A DNA stretch of 64,000 nucleotides from NCBI GenBank assembly GCA_028709965.1, contig JAQUTA010000003.1, positions 1 through 64,000 on the forward strand, given 5' to 3'. Position 1 is the stretch's first letter; each line of letters starts with the position of its first letter. The stretch comes from Lutispora sp. Its GTDB lineage: Bacteria > Bacillota > Clostridia > Lutisporales > Lutisporaceae. The position numbers and the translations under genes are program-made. This document shows positions 47,265 through 57,027 of this stretch, piece after piece. The notes below the pieces were generated by a model. The model was given only the letters and a program-made list of their open reading frames with translations, was not told the DNA's origin and did not search any database.

Positions 47265-49088
47265 CTATTTATCCTCATCAACTTTATAATCTGCATCTAT
47301 TGTGCCATCGTCGTTTTGTTGTGCAAAATCCTCTGGATTTGGGTTGTCTTGCCCTCCGGTAGCTTGATATATCTTAGATGATATATCATAAAAGACCTTC
47401 GTCAGATGTTCGGTAGCATCTTTAATCTGATCATTATCCGTGCCTTTTAAAGTTTCCTTCAAATTATTCAGTTCAGCTTCAATCTTAGATTTATCTTCCT
47501 GACTTAATTTGTCTTCCAAATCTTTCAAAGATTTTTCTGTTTGGTAAACCAAGCTATCTGCTTGATTTCTTATCTCAACTTCTTCTTTTCTTTTCTTATC
47601 TTCTGCTGCATGCTTTTCCGCTTCTTTCACGGCTTTATCTATTTCATCACTGGATAAATTGGAACTGGCTGTTATTGTAACCTTCTGCTCATTACCGGTT
47701 CCTAGATCTTTTGCTGATACATGAACAATACCATTAGCATCTATGTCAAAAGTAACTTCCACCTGAGGTATTCCTCTTGGTGCGGGTGCTATGCCTGTAA
47801 GCTGGAATTTTCCTAAGGTCTTATTATAAGCAGCCATCTCTCTTTCTCCCTGAAGAACATGGATTTCCACACTAGTCTGACCATCAGCAGCTGTTGAGAA
47901 TATTTGGCTCTTTTTGGTAGGTATTGTTGTATTTCTCTCTATAAGCTTAGTAAACACTCCGCCTAAGGTTTCAATACCAAGGGATAACGGAGTAACATCC
48001 AACAACAATACATCCTTAACCTCTCCGGTCAATACAGCAGCTTGTATTGCAGCACCCAATGCAACACATTCGTCTGGGTTTATTCCCTTGTATGGTTCCT
48101 TTCCTGTAAGCTTCTTTACTGCATCATGAACAGCAGGTATTCTTGTAGAACCACCTACTAATATTATTTTGTTAATCTTTTCAACAGATAAACCAGCATC
48201 AGAAATAGCTTTTCTCGCCGGCACCATGCTAGCTTCAACAAGGTCATGGGTCAATTCATCAAACTTTGCTCTGGTCAATGTAATATCTAAATGCTTTGGT
48301 CCACTGGCGTCAGCTGTTATAAATGGAAGGTTTATATTTGTTTGAAGCACGCTGGAAAGCTCTATTTTTGCTTTTTCTGCAGCTTCTTTCAATCTTTGCA
48401 TTGCCATTTTATCATTTCTAAGATCAATTCCATACTCTTTCTTGAATTCATCTGCCATGTGGTTTACGACTCTCATATCAAAGTCATCCCCACCTAGTTT
48501 ATTGTTTCCACTAGTTGCTAAAACTTCAAAAACTCCATCCCCCAGTTCTAACAGGGATACGTCAAAGGTTCCACCGCCTAAGTCAAACACCAATATCTTC
48601 TGGCTTTCTTCCTTTTCTAAACCATAGGCTAAAGCAGCAGCAGTAGGTTCATTGATTATTCTCAAAACTTCCAAGCCTGCAATTTTACCTGCATCCTTTG
48701 TTGCCTGTCTTTGGCTATCACTAAAGTAAGCTGGAACAGTTATAACTGCTTGAGTTACAGCTTGCCCTAAGTAGGCTTCGGCATCCTGCTTAAGCTTCGC
48801 AAGTGTTATAGCTGATATTTCTGGTGGAGTATAATCTTTCCCATCTATATTTATCTTATGGTTGCTTCCCATTTCTCTTTTAATTGATAAAACTGTCCTA
48901 TCCGGGTTTGTAATAGCCTGTCTTTTAGCAACCTGGCCTACAAGCCTTTCCCCATTTTTTGAAAAACCCACTACAGAAGGGGTGGTTCTGTTACCTTCTG
49001 CATTGGGTATTACTACAGGCTCTCCACCTTCCATTACTGCTACACAAGAATTTGTAGTACCTAAATCGATACCAATAACTTTTGCCAT
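47265..49088 (-). CDS. dnaK: Chaperone DnaK (Hsp70)
   Basis: 607 residues. Actin-like ATPase domain ([55 protein letters not shown]), substrate domain ([22 protein letters not shown]) and an acidic tail. Main Hsp70, working with DnaJ and GrpE. Strong AGGAGG before the ATG. Confidence 0.99.
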   Translation of the reverse strand: MAKVIGIDLGTTNSCVAVMEGGEPVVIPNAEGNRTTPSVVGFSKNGERLVGQVAKRQAITNPDRTVLSIKREMGSNHKINIDGKDYTPPEISAITLAKLKQDAEAYLGQAVTQAVITVPAYFSDSQRQATKDAGKIAGLEVLRIINEPTAAALAYGLEKEESQKILVFDLGGGTFDVSLLELGDGVFEVLATSGNNKLGGDDFDMRVVNHMADEFKKEYGIDLRNDKMAMQRLKEAAEKAKIELSSVLQTNINLPFITADASGPKHLDITLTRAKFDELTHDLVEASMVPARKAISDAGLSVEKINKIILVGGSTRIPAVHDAVKKLTGKEPYKGINPDECVALGAAIQAAVLTGEVKDVLLLDVTPLSLGIETLGGVFTKLIERNTTIPTKKSQIFSTAADGQTSVEIHVLQGEREMAAYNKTLGKFQLTGIAPAPRGIPQVEVTFDIDANGIVHVSAKDLGTGNEQKVTITASSNLSSDEIDKAVKEAEKHAAEDKKRKEEVEIRNQADSLVYQTEKSLKDLEDKLSQEDKSKIEAELNNLKETLKGTDNDQIKDATEHLTKVFYDISSKIYQATGGQDNPNPEDFAQQNDDGTIDADYKVDEDK

Positions 49089-49124
49089 TTATATTCATCC
49101 TCCTTAAACTTTTACAATTTATAA

Positions 49125-49688
49125 TTAACCTTTAATTGCTACTTTTACCATTGTAGGTCTTATCACTTTTGTCTTCAGCATATAGCCTTTTTGAAAAATA
49201 TCTTTTACTTGATTTTCATCCTCTTCCCCAGCCTTCACCTGCATCACTGCGTGGTGTATATTAGGATCAAACACACAGTCCAGTGCATGTATTTCTTCCA
49301 AACCATTCTTATTTAAAGTCATAATGAAATCCTTATATATCATCTCAAGTCCTTCAGTATATTTTTTGTCTAAATCTCCAGATTTAAAAGATTCTAAGGC
49401 TCTTTCAAAATTATCTATTGTAGGAAGCAGCTGGCACATTATATCTTCCAAAGAATTGGTAAATATATCTTCTCTTTCTTTAGCTATTCTTTTTTTATAA
49501 TTATCAAAATCAGCCTGAAGTCTCAAGTACCTGTCTTTATGTTCCTCCATCAATGCTTCATATTCTTTTATCTTATCATCCTTTGCTTTAAGTTCTTCTT
49601 CTAATTGTTCCAATTTACAGTCTTTGTCTTCATTTTTTAACTCATCTTTACTTTTGTCTTTCAAATCATCATCTTGCTTCTTTTTCAT
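49125..49688 (-). CDS. grpE: Nucleotide exchange factor GrpE
   Basis: 187 residues. Charged N-terminal coiled coil, GrpE core (YLRLQADFDNYKKRIAKERED, LLPTIDNFERAL) and beta wing (ALDCVFDPNIHHAVMQVKAGE). It releases ADP from DnaK. Positioned between hrcA and dnaK. Confidence 0.97.
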   Translation of the reverse strand: MKKKQDDDLKDKSKDELKNEDKDCKLEQLEEELKAKDDKIKEYEALMEEHKDRYLRLQADFDNYKKRIAKEREDIFTNSLEDIMCQLLPTIDNFERALESFKSGDLDKKYTEGLEMIYKDFIMTLNKNGLEEIHALDCVFDPNIHHAVMQVKAGEEDENQVKDIFQKGYMLKTKVIRPTMVKVAIKG

Positions 49689-49728
49689 CTATCTGCCCAC
49701 CCATCAATTAAATATTTTCCATGTTCAA

Positions 49729-50760
49729 CTATGTTTTAATTATTTTTGATAAAATATCATTTAAATTTTGCGTCAAACAATCAACAACTGAGATAACCTT
49801 GGAATATTTCATCCTAGTAGGACCTACAACTCCTACCGAGCCTATGATTTTGCCATTAAAGCTGTAAGTCGCAGTAATTAAACTGCAGTTTTTCAACTGA
49901 TGAACCTTGTTTTCCTTGCCAATAATAACCGATGTATCCTTAGAAACATCATTTAGTATATCGAATAATAGATCATTTTCATCCAAAACGTTTAAGAAAT
50001 CTTTTGCCTTCTGAACATCATTATATTCAGGAAGTTCAAGGAGATTTGCTGCTCCGTCATAATATATCTCTGCTCTTTCTGAATACTTTAAAGCTTGTAA
50101 TAATTCAGGCAGTATTTCAGTAAAAATTTGCTTATAACCATTGATACTATTATCTAATTCGCTAAAGTCCATCTTTACCAATTCTTCAATGGATAAACCT
50201 AATAGCTTCTCGTTCAATATTTTTGATATTTTATCCAGAGTATCAATATCTATATCCTGTTCAGACCTTATTACACTATTTTTTACTATTCCTGCATCAG
50301 TTACAATTACAGCTAATATATTAAAGCTGTCTACCTTAATAATCTGCAAATGTTTCAAGCAAGTCCTTTTAAATTGAGGTGCCATAGCAATAGAGGTGTA
50401 TTTGGTCATACTAGATAATAATTTAGAAGCATGCTTAATAAGTCTATCAATTTCTCCTATAGTATCCATAAATTCCTTTCGGATGAAATCATTGTCCTTC
50501 TGATTTATAGCTTTTTGGCTCATCAAATGATCCACATATAATCTATAGCCCTTATCGGAAGGTATTCTCCCTGCTGAAGTATGAGGCTGTTCAATATAGC
50601 CCATCTCTTCCAAATCTGCCATCTCATTTCTGATGGTCGCAGAACTTACATCGGTTAAATATTTTTTGGATACTGTTCTAGAACCTACAGGTTCTGCAGT
50701 ATTGATGTAATCTTCAATGATAGCCTGTAGAATAAGCTGTTTCCTGCTTCCTAGTGACAT
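49729..50760 (-). CDS. hrcA: Heat-shock transcriptional repressor HrcA
   Basis: 343 residues. N-terminal winged helix (GSRKQLILQAIIEDYINTAEPVGSRTV, SSATIRNEMADLEEMGYIEQPHTSAGRIPSDKGYR), dimerisation and GAF-like domain. It represses its own operon through the CIRCE site found just upstream; GroEL is needed for its activity in related species. The ATG at 50760 with AAAGGAGGTGATA upstream is preferred to the track start. Confidence 0.97.
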   Translation of the reverse strand: MSLGSRKQLILQAIIEDYINTAEPVGSRTVSKKYLTDVSSATIRNEMADLEEMGYIEQPHTSAGRIPSDKGYRLYVDHLMSQKAINQKDNDFIRKEFMDTIGEIDRLIKHASKLLSSMTKYTSIAMAPQFKRTCLKHLQIIKVDSFNILAVIVTDAGIVKNSVIRSEQDIDIDTLDKISKILNEKLLGLSIEELVKMDFSELDNSINGYKQIFTEILPELLQALKYSERAEIYYDGAANLLELPEYNDVQKAKDFLNVLDENDLLFDILNDVSKDTSVIIGKENKVHQLKNCSLITATYSFNGKIIGSVGVVGPTRMKYSKVISVVDCLTQNLNDILSKIIKT

Positions 50761-50777
50761 AGATATCACCTCCTTTG

Positions 50778-50804
50778 TTAGCACTCTTCACTGCTGAGTG
50801 CTAA
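50778..50804. promoter_or_regulatory. CIRCE operator (HrcA binding site)
   Basis: TTAGCACTC-N9-GAGTGCTAA matches the CIRCE consensus perfectly. It lies between the -10 and the hrcA ribosome binding site, where bound HrcA would block transcription. Confidence 0.97.
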
Positions 50805-50814
50805 TTCTGCTTTT

Positions 50815-50843
50815 AAAATATCACTGTAGCATTTTTTTGTCAA
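50815..50843 (-). promoter_or_regulatory. SigA promoter of the hrcA operon
   Basis: TTGACA (50843-50838), 17-base spacer, TATTTT (50820-50815), directly upstream of CIRCE. Confidence 0.8.
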
Positions 50844-50865
50844 TAGTATTTTGAAAAAATTGTTG

Positions 50866-51993
50866 TTATTTCATGAATTCAACAAAAACCCTATTAGATA
50901 AATCTTGTCCCTTGTCTGTCAATATGACTCTATCTGTTTGTATTTGTATTAGAGCCTCTTCCTTCAATTTTATTAATGTTTTTTCATACTGTTTAAGAAA
51001 ATTCGTCTTATATTTATCATTAAAATCAGATAAAGCTATGCCGGAATTTAATCTTAAGCCCAGTATTATTGTTTCCCACGAGTCTTCTAAGATACTGATA
51101 TTCTCGAAGCCCTCAATAGCGGATTTCTTGTCTCTAATATTTTTTATATATTCATTTACATAGCTATAATTCCAAAACCTTTTCCCCCCGATTTTGGAGT
51201 GGCTTCCTGCCCCTACTCCCAAATATTCTTCATTATTCCAGTAAACCAAATTGTGAGCACAACATAATCCATCCTTTGAGAAATTCGAAATCTCATATTG
51301 CTTTAAGCCATAATTATTTAATATTTCTTTTGCAGTTTTATACATTTCTCTGTCTATATCTTCATCGGGAATTATAAGCTTGCCTGATTGAATTAGGGCA
51401 TATATGGGAGTTGTCTCCTCTACAATCAAACTATAGCAAGATAAATGCTCAACTCCTAGATTGCACACCTTCGTCAATGTTTCTATCCACATATCCATAT
51501 TCTGCCCCGGTAGTGAAAACATCAAATCAACATTTATATTATTAAAGCCTGAATCTCTGAAGAGGGTAAAGCTTCTTAAAAAATCCTCACGTTTATGAAT
51601 ACGCCCTATAACACCCAATAGGTCATCTTGCCATGCTTGCAGGCCTATGCTTATCCTATTTATACCTATAGCTTTATAAATATCAATCTTTTTCTTATCT
51701 ACAGTACCCGGATTACATTCAATTGTTATTTCTGCATCTGTTTGAATATTTTTTTCTACAGCTTGCATTATTCTTACAATATTTCCAGGATTAATAATGG
51801 TGGGGGTACCCCCACCTATAAAAACAGTTTTAAAGTTATATTTTTGCTCATTTGCATAGAAATTTATTTCTTCGATCAATGCATCAATATATGCATTTTC
51901 ATCTAAGCTCTTAATATCATAAGAGTTAAAATCGCAATAGAGACATTTCTTTTTACAAAAAGGTATGTGAATATATAAGCCTATATTTCCCAT
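50866..51993 (-). CDS. hemW: Heme chaperone HemW (radical SAM)
   Basis: 375 residues. Radical SAM motif PFCKKKCLYCDF (Cys13, 17, 20), GGGTPT, and HemN-like C-terminal domain (YEISNFSKDGLCCAHNLVYWNNEEYLGVGAGSHS). HemW carries heme and is distinct from true coproporphyrinogen dehydrogenase. It follows lepA by eight bases and precedes the hrcA promoter, as in Bacillus. Confidence 0.94.
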   Translation of the reverse strand: MGNIGLYIHIPFCKKKCLYCDFNSYDIKSLDENAYIDALIEEINFYANEQKYNFKTVFIGGGTPTIINPGNIVRIMQAVEKNIQTDAEITIECNPGTVDKKKIDIYKAIGINRISIGLQAWQDDLLGVIGRIHKREDFLRSFTLFRDSGFNNINVDLMFSLPGQNMDMWIETLTKVCNLGVEHLSCYSLIVEETTPIYALIQSGKLIIPDEDIDREMYKTAKEILNNYGLKQYEISNFSKDGLCCAHNLVYWNNEEYLGVGAGSHSKIGGKRFWNYSYVNEYIKNIRDKKSAIEGFENISILEDSWETIILGLRLNSGIALSDFNDKYKTNFLKQYEKTLIKLKEEALIQIQTDRVILTDKGQDLSNRVFVEFMK

Positions 51994-52001
51994 TTTGTCA
52001 C

Positions 52002-53810
52002 CTAATCATCCAGCTTAAGAACAGACATAAAGGCTTCTTGGGGCAGCTCCACACTTCCAACCTGCCTCATTCTCTTTTTACCTTCTTTTTGCTTTTCTAA
52101 AAGCTTCTTCTTCCTGGAAATATCACCGCCATAGCATTTTGCCAAAACATCTTTCCTCAATGCCTTTACCGTTTCTCTGGCGATTATTTTTTGACCTACA
52201 GCAGCTTGTATGGGGATCTCAAACATCTGTCTCGGTATTACATCTTTGAGCTTTTCAGCCATTGCCCTTCCTCTGTTGTAAGCTTTTTCTTTATGAACTA
52301 TAAAGGATAGAGCGTCAACATTTTCTCCATTTAATAATATATCCAGTTTAACCAAATCTGACTTTGCATATCCTTTAAGCTCATAATCAAAGGAAGCATA
52401 ACCCTTTGTTCTAGATTTCAAGGCATCAAAGAAGTCATAGATTATCTCATTTAAGGGTAATTCATAATTTATTATTGCCCTGGTCTCTTCCATATACTTC
52501 ATATCTTTAAAAATGCCTCTCCTGTTTTGGCATAGCTCCATTATTGTTCCCACATATTCTGTAGGAGACATTATCGAAGCCTCTACAATAGGTTCTTCCA
52601 TATAGTCGATTTCTTGTGGAGATGGCATATTGGTTGGATTTGATACTTCCACCATCTCTCCATTAGTTTTCATAATATGGTAGATGACACTGGGAGCAGT
52701 TGTTACCAAATCCAGATTATATTCTCTCTCCAGCCTTTCTTGAATTATTTCCATATGAAGGAGTCCCAAAAATCCGCATCTAAATCCAAAGCCCAGAGCT
52801 ATAGATGTTTCTGGCTCAAATAATAGTGCTGCATCGTTGAGTTGCAGCTTTTCCAATGCATCTCTCAAGTCATTATAATCTGCTCCATCAGCTGGATAAA
52901 TTCCGCAGTAAACCATTGGAGTCACTTTTCGGTACCCTGGCAATGGAGTGAGACATGGATTTTTAGCATCTGTTATTGTATCGCCCACATGAATGTCCCT
53001 GACATTTTTAATACTTCCTGTTATATATCCAACTTCTCCTGCCAATAGCTCGCTGGATGGGAACATGGCAGGTCTTAGAGTTCCTACTTCAACTACCTCG
53101 TATATGGCTCCGTTTGACATCATCTTTATGTCCATTCCCGGTCTAACTTTTCCATCAATTACTCTTATATAAGCTATTACACCTTTGTAGCTATCATATA
53201 GAGAATCGAAGATTAAAGCTTTTAATGGTGCATCTTCATCTCCCTGAGGATGAGGTATATATTTTATTATTCCTTCCAAAACTTCCTCTATCCCTATCCC
53301 CTCTTTGGCAGATATTAAAGCTGCATTTCCAGCATCTAGACCTATTACATCTTCAATCTCTTTCTTTACGAATTCAGGATCTGCACTGGGCAAATCGATC
53401 TTATTTATTACAGGATAAAGTTCTAAATTATTATCCAAGGCCAAATATACATTAGCCAAAGTCTGAGCTTCAATGCCTTGTGTTGCATCTACGATGACTA
53501 TAGCTCCTTCGCAGGCTGCGAGGCTTCTTGAAACCTCATATGTAAAGTCAACATGTCCCGGGGTGTCTATTAGATTATATATATAATCTTCTCCATCCTT
53601 TGATTTATAGTTAAGCTTCACAGAGGTAAGCTTTATGGTTATGCCTCTTTCCTTTTCCAAATCCATATTATCAAGCACCTGAGCTTCCATATCCCTTATG
53701 GCTATGACTCCGGTTTTTTCTATCAATCTATCTGCAAGAGTTGATTTGCCATGATCTATGTGAGCAATAATGCAAAAATTTCTTATGTGCTTTTGCCTCT
53801 CTTTCGTCAT
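52002..53810 (-). CDS. lepA: Elongation factor 4 (LepA)
   Basis: 602 residues. GTPase motifs [40 protein letters not shown]; LepA-specific C-terminal region ([36 protein letters not shown]). Translation factor that back-translocates or aids ribosome assembly under stress. GAGGAGG upstream of the ATG. Confidence 0.98.
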   Translation of the reverse strand: MTKERQKHIRNFCIIAHIDHGKSTLADRLIEKTGVIAIRDMEAQVLDNMDLEKERGITIKLTSVKLNYKSKDGEDYIYNLIDTPGHVDFTYEVSRSLAACEGAIVIVDATQGIEAQTLANVYLALDNNLELYPVINKIDLPSADPEFVKKEIEDVIGLDAGNAALISAKEGIGIEEVLEGIIKYIPHPQGDEDAPLKALIFDSLYDSYKGVIAYIRVIDGKVRPGMDIKMMSNGAIYEVVEVGTLRPAMFPSSELLAGEVGYITGSIKNVRDIHVGDTITDAKNPCLTPLPGYRKVTPMVYCGIYPADGADYNDLRDALEKLQLNDAALLFEPETSIALGFGFRCGFLGLLHMEIIQERLEREYNLDLVTTAPSVIYHIMKTNGEMVEVSNPTNMPSPQEIDYMEEPIVEASIMSPTEYVGTIMELCQNRRGIFKDMKYMEETRAIINYELPLNEIIYDFFDALKSRTKGYASFDYELKGYAKSDLVKLDILLNGENVDALSFIVHKEKAYNRGRAMAEKLKDVIPRQMFEIPIQAAVGQKIIARETVKALRKDVLAKCYGGDISRKKKLLEKQKEGKKRMRQVGSVELPQEAFMSVLKLDD

Positions 53811-53930
53811 CTATGTTCCTCCTCATATTTCAATATATTAAAATGATATTTATCATTAATTTTTTTAAAATCTTATAAATTATAGCATAAATCATTTTAC
53901 CATAAAAGCATATAATATGTAATCATATAA

Positions 53931-53975
53931 AAATCATATAGGCTCTTGAAGTCATCTTAAGAGCCTATATGATTT
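53931..53975 (-). terminator. Terminator after the small gene in yqxA position
   Basis: A 17-bp stem (AAATCATATAGGCTCTT / AAGAGCCTATATGATTT) with an 11-base loop is followed by TTATATG on the minus strand; the arm itself ends in T residues. It separates the gpr-spoIIP unit from lepA. Confidence 0.82.
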
Positions 53976-54274
53976 AATATTTTATTAAGATTCTCTTTTG
54001 ACCAATTGAGTGTATCATTAATTGATTCAATTATATACTCAATATTAAATTTAAAGGTTTCACCTGCAATATCAATTCTAATATCAGTTTCATTTTCAAT
54101 ATTTAGAAAAACTGCGTACTTGCCATCATTTTTTACCATCATTTCAGAGGTTTTTATATCTGTAATATATATCATAACTAAAAAAAAGATAAAACACATG
54201 AACAGAATCGTTATATCTCTTGCCTTCTTCTTTTTAATCTTCTTTTTTAATAGTTTCTCTTCTGTTCTATTCAA
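53957..54274 (-). CDS. Small membrane protein of unknown function, in yqxA position
   Basis: About 105 residues: a very basic N-terminus (KLLKKKIKKKKAR), one TM helix (about 22-41, ITILFMCFIFFLVMIYITDI), and an extracytoplasmic C-terminal region. I do not recognise the family, but B. subtilis yqxA lies at this point between spoIIP and lepA. The track GTG at 54283 overlaps the spoIIP stop; AGGAG at the end of spoIIP is better spaced for the TTG at 54274. It is translationally linked to spoIIP, so a sporulation role is likely but unproven. Confidence 0.65.
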   Translation of the reverse strand: MNRTEEKLLKKKIKKKKARDITILFMCFIFFLVMIYITDIKTSEMMVKNDGKYAVFLNIENETDIRIDIAGETFKFNIEYIIESINDTLNWSKENLNKILNHIGS

Positions 54275-54279
54275 ATTTT

Positions 54280-55485
54280 TCACTCCTGCAATTCTTTAAG
54301 CACTTCTCCTATTACATTACCCATAAGTTCTGCAGAATAGCTTGCTTCCTCTACATTATTGAGCATGCATCCAATCTCAATCAATACTGAGTAATTACTA
54401 AAATATTGGTTATATTTAGTATTAGCTCTATCCGTTCTTAAATAAAGTCCAGGATATAGTTTATCCATTTTTTTCTTTATATATGCTGAGAATTTCTCTA
54501 ACTCCGCATAGTTGGGATTTTTTCTACCTATAACCAGCATAACTTTTGCTGCTTTTTTACCATTTATAGTAACAGTATAGTCATTTTTCTTTGCAGTTTT
54601 TACACTGTCTTCTTTTGCTGTGAAAGCATCTCTATGAATATCCAGTATAACCTTAAGGGATGGGTATTTACCAATTTGCTTCTTTATAGTAACTAAAGAA
54701 TTAGCATAGGAATATGCATAAGATTCTTTATCATGATAAGTTTTGTCATGTACAACCTTATATTTATATTTATCCTGCAACATCTTAGTCATAGTATTTC
54801 CCATTGAAATCACATTGTATTTTTCCGTCAAGGTATGATAATTAGAGTCAGTATTAGGCATGTAGCTTTCTGTAGCGTGACTGTGATATATCAGTATCTG
54901 TGGAGATTTAGCAGATAGTTCAACTCTTTCAGGTGATTGTATATTCGCATCATACTCCTGTGTATTTGCGCTGTTCTCGTTGGAAATAATCTCTGTACCT
55001 TCAACAGCTTCCTTTTCTTTAGCTGTATACTCATCTTCTTCACTGAAATATATAGCCCCTTCCGGTGCATCAGAAAAGCTTTTTATTTCCGGTATTTTTT
55101 CTTTCATAGACCCGGCGGCTATTAATCCTTCTTCACCTACATCAGCAAACCCCGAATATGTCAGTTTAAAAATAGTAAGGGGATCTCTAAAAAATTTAAT
55201 GGGTATTGACGCCATATTATCGACAAAAAAGTCATCAATCCCTGCAATATTTACGCCTTTATGCCCTTCATATGCTGTTTTTAAAGCTGGAATACAATTG
55301 TTGAGAATATTGATGAAGAAATTGTCGGTATAATTATTTTCTACACCCGCATATATATCCTGTTCATTAAAGGCCCCTTCCGCTTGATTTATGTTTTTAG
55401 TAGCAGCGAAAAGCAGAAGTATTAAACATAAAAATAAACCACCCCAATAAAAAGTCTTATTTCTATATCTCCTTTGTAAATTCAA
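54280..55485 (-). CDS. spoIIP: Stage II sporulation protein P
   Basis: About 401 residues. An N-terminal TM helix (TFYWGGLFLCLILLLFAA) and a C-terminal SpoIIP hydrolase domain (ILIYHSHATESYMPN, LKVILDIHRDAFTA, EIGCMLNNVEEAS). In the forespore engulfment machinery it is an amidase and endopeptidase acting with SpoIID and SpoIIM. The ATG at 55512 lacks a Shine-Dalgarno site; GGGGTG seven bases before the TTG at 55485 supports that start. Follows gpr as in Bacillus. Confidence 0.9.
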   Translation of the reverse strand: MNLQRRYRNKTFYWGGLFLCLILLLFAATKNINQAEGAFNEQDIYAGVENNYTDNFFINILNNCIPALKTAYEGHKGVNIAGIDDFFVDNMASIPIKFFRDPLTIFKLTYSGFADVGEEGLIAAGSMKEKIPEIKSFSDAPEGAIYFSEEDEYTAKEKEAVEGTEIISNENSANTQEYDANIQSPERVELSAKSPQILIYHSHATESYMPNTDSNYHTLTEKYNVISMGNTMTKMLQDKYKYKVVHDKTYHDKESYAYSYANSLVTIKKQIGKYPSLKVILDIHRDAFTAKEDSVKTAKKNDYTVTINGKKAAKVMLVIGRKNPNYAELEKFSAYIKKKMDKLYPGLYLRTDRANTKYNQYFSNYSVLIEIGCMLNNVEEASYSAELMGNVIGEVLKELQE

Positions 55486-55579
55486 GCACCCACACCCCGC
55501 TTTACATTGCATAGAAAATAGAATTGTATTATATTTTAACTTATATGCCCTATAAATCTTTTATATGATTAAAAATTTA

Positions 55580-56554
55580 TCAATTTATAAATCTATGCAC
55601 ATCATCCATGTGTATGCTAGGATGCAAGGAAATATTCAACCCATCAGCTATTACATCAGATATATCTTCAATAAATTCATCGATTTCTTTAGGGGTCACC
55701 ATCAAATCTTTTAGCCGCGGCGATAATACTTCACTTATAAGCTCCATTTTTTCTTCTCGGTTTATGTTCTTTAACATTTCATAAAACTTGGTCTCTCCTT
55801 TTGTCCCATTTATAAGATTGTCTATCACTAAATCTATTGTGTCGTTTGCCATAGTAGCTGCATCAACGACAGTTGGTACGCCTATAGCGATAACGGGAAC
55901 TCCTAAGCTCTCTTCGCTGAGTTCCTTTCTATTATTTCCTACACCAGAACCAGGATTGATGCCTGTGTCTGCAATTTGAATAGTAGTATTAACCCTTTCT
56001 AGCTTTCTTGAGGCTAGAGCATCAATGACTATGACAAGATCCGGGTTAACTCGATTTACTACTCCTAGAATAATTTCGCTTGTTTCAATCCCAGTTATAC
56101 CCAATACGCCAGGGGATAAAGCACAAACCGCCCTAACTCCTTCATCGATTTGTTCCGGTAAAAACTCAGTCATATGCCTTGTTACTAGAATCTTTTCTAT
56201 AACTTTGGGTCCCAGGGCATCTGGAGTAATGTTCCAATTGCCTAAACCGACCACTAAGATTATGGAATTATCCTTAATCTTGACAAGAGTTATCAATTCT
56301 TTTGCTAACGCTCTGCTTACATCCTCCATTAAATCTATATCATTTTCCTTTAATCTTGAAACTTCTAAAGTAATATAATTTCCCTTTGGTTTTCCCATTA
56401 TTTTTGCGCCGACTTCTTCCTCTATTCTAACCCTCGTTATTTTAATATCTTCATCGCCATCAACTTCTACTGCTACACCAGGAATATCCTTTTTACCTTT
56501 TCCTTCTTGTATTTCCTTGGCTTCCAAAGCTAAGTCTGTTCTTATACTCGCCAT
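55580..56554 (-). CDS. gpr: GPR endopeptidase (spore germination protease)
   Basis: 324 residues of peptidase family A25 (ASIRTDLALEAKE, IILVVGLGNWNITPDALGPKV, VRAVCALSPGVLGITGIETSEI, VIVIDALASRKLERVNTTIQIADTGI). It degrades small acid-soluble spore proteins on germination. The N-terminal propeptide is expected to be removed. ATG at 56554 with TGGAGGG upstream is preferred to 56572. The gene heads the gpr-spoIIP unit. Confidence 0.96.
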   Translation of the reverse strand: MASIRTDLALEAKEIQEGKGKKDIPGVAVEVDGDEDIKITRVRIEEEVGAKIMGKPKGNYITLEVSRLKENDIDLMEDVSRALAKELITLVKIKDNSIILVVGLGNWNITPDALGPKVIEKILVTRHMTEFLPEQIDEGVRAVCALSPGVLGITGIETSEIILGVVNRVNPDLVIVIDALASRKLERVNTTIQIADTGINPGSGVGNNRKELSEESLGVPVIAIGVPTVVDAATMANDTIDLVIDNLINGTKGETKFYEMLKNINREEKMELISEVLSPRLKDLMVTPKEIDEFIEDISDVIADGLNISLHPSIHMDDVHRFIN

Positions 56555-56659
56555 TTTTTTCCCTCCATACAATTTTTCCTTTCCTTCTATACTATTAGAT
56601 TATCTTTAATTATCTGTATTTTATGCATAATATAATGATACAATACTTTTAGTATGCCC

Positions 56660-56688
56660 TTGCATTTTGCTATGCTGTGTGATAAAAT
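56660..56688 (+). promoter_or_regulatory. SigA promoter of rpsT
   Basis: TTGCAT (56660-56665), 17-base spacer, TAAAAT (56683-56688). It faces rpsT and lies in the divergent gpr-rpsT region. Confidence 0.7.
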
Positions 56689-56725
56689 ACCATTTGTTAA
56701 TTGAATTTCGAAGGAGGTGAATGTA

Positions 56726-56989
56726 TTGGCTAATATTAAATCCGCATTAAAAAGAATTAAAGTTGCAGAGTTCAAAACTCGCAGAAATAAAATAATAATT
56801 TCCTCCTTGAAAACTTCAATTAGAAAATTCGAAGATTCTGTAAAGGCCGGAAATCTTGAGGAAGCACAGGCCCTACTCAGAAAGGCTGTCAGCTTAATCG
56901 ATAAGGCTGCCGCTAAAGGTTCACTTCATAAAAACACAGCTTCAAGAAAAAAATCTAGACTTTCGAATAAATTGAAGGCTGCTATGTAA
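56726..56989 (+). CDS. rpsT: 30S ribosomal protein S20
   Basis: 87 residues, basic and helical, starting ANIKSALKRIKVAEF. The only minor correction: the start is TTG at 56726, six bases after AAGGAGGTG; the track's GTG at 56717 lies inside that site. It binds 16S rRNA early in 30S assembly. It is the only plus-strand gene in the block, as is usual beside holA and gpr. Confidence 0.96.
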   Translation: MANIKSALKRIKVAEFKTRRNKIIISSLKTSIRKFEDSVKAGNLEEAQALLRKAVSLIDKAAAKGSLHKNTASRKKSRLSNKLKAAM

Positions 56990-56995
56990 AAAATT

Positions 56996-57020
56996 ACCCT
57001 GGCATTATGCCAGGGTTTTT
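56996..57020. terminator. Terminator between rpsT and holA
   Basis: ACCCTGGCA / TGCCAGGGT stem with a 3-base loop and T-tracts on both sides; it serves both converging genes. Confidence 0.9.
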
Positions 57021-57027
57021 AATTGTA

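Noticed and set aside
55486-55512. Cys-rich N-terminal extension of SpoIIP (MQCKAGCGC)
   Set aside because: No ribosome binding site precedes that ATG, whereas the TTG at 55485 has a GGGGTG site at normal spacing.
56573-56716. SigG-type promoter before gpr
   Set aside because: GCATA and CATTATA are present on the minus strand, but the 15-base spacing is about three bases too short.
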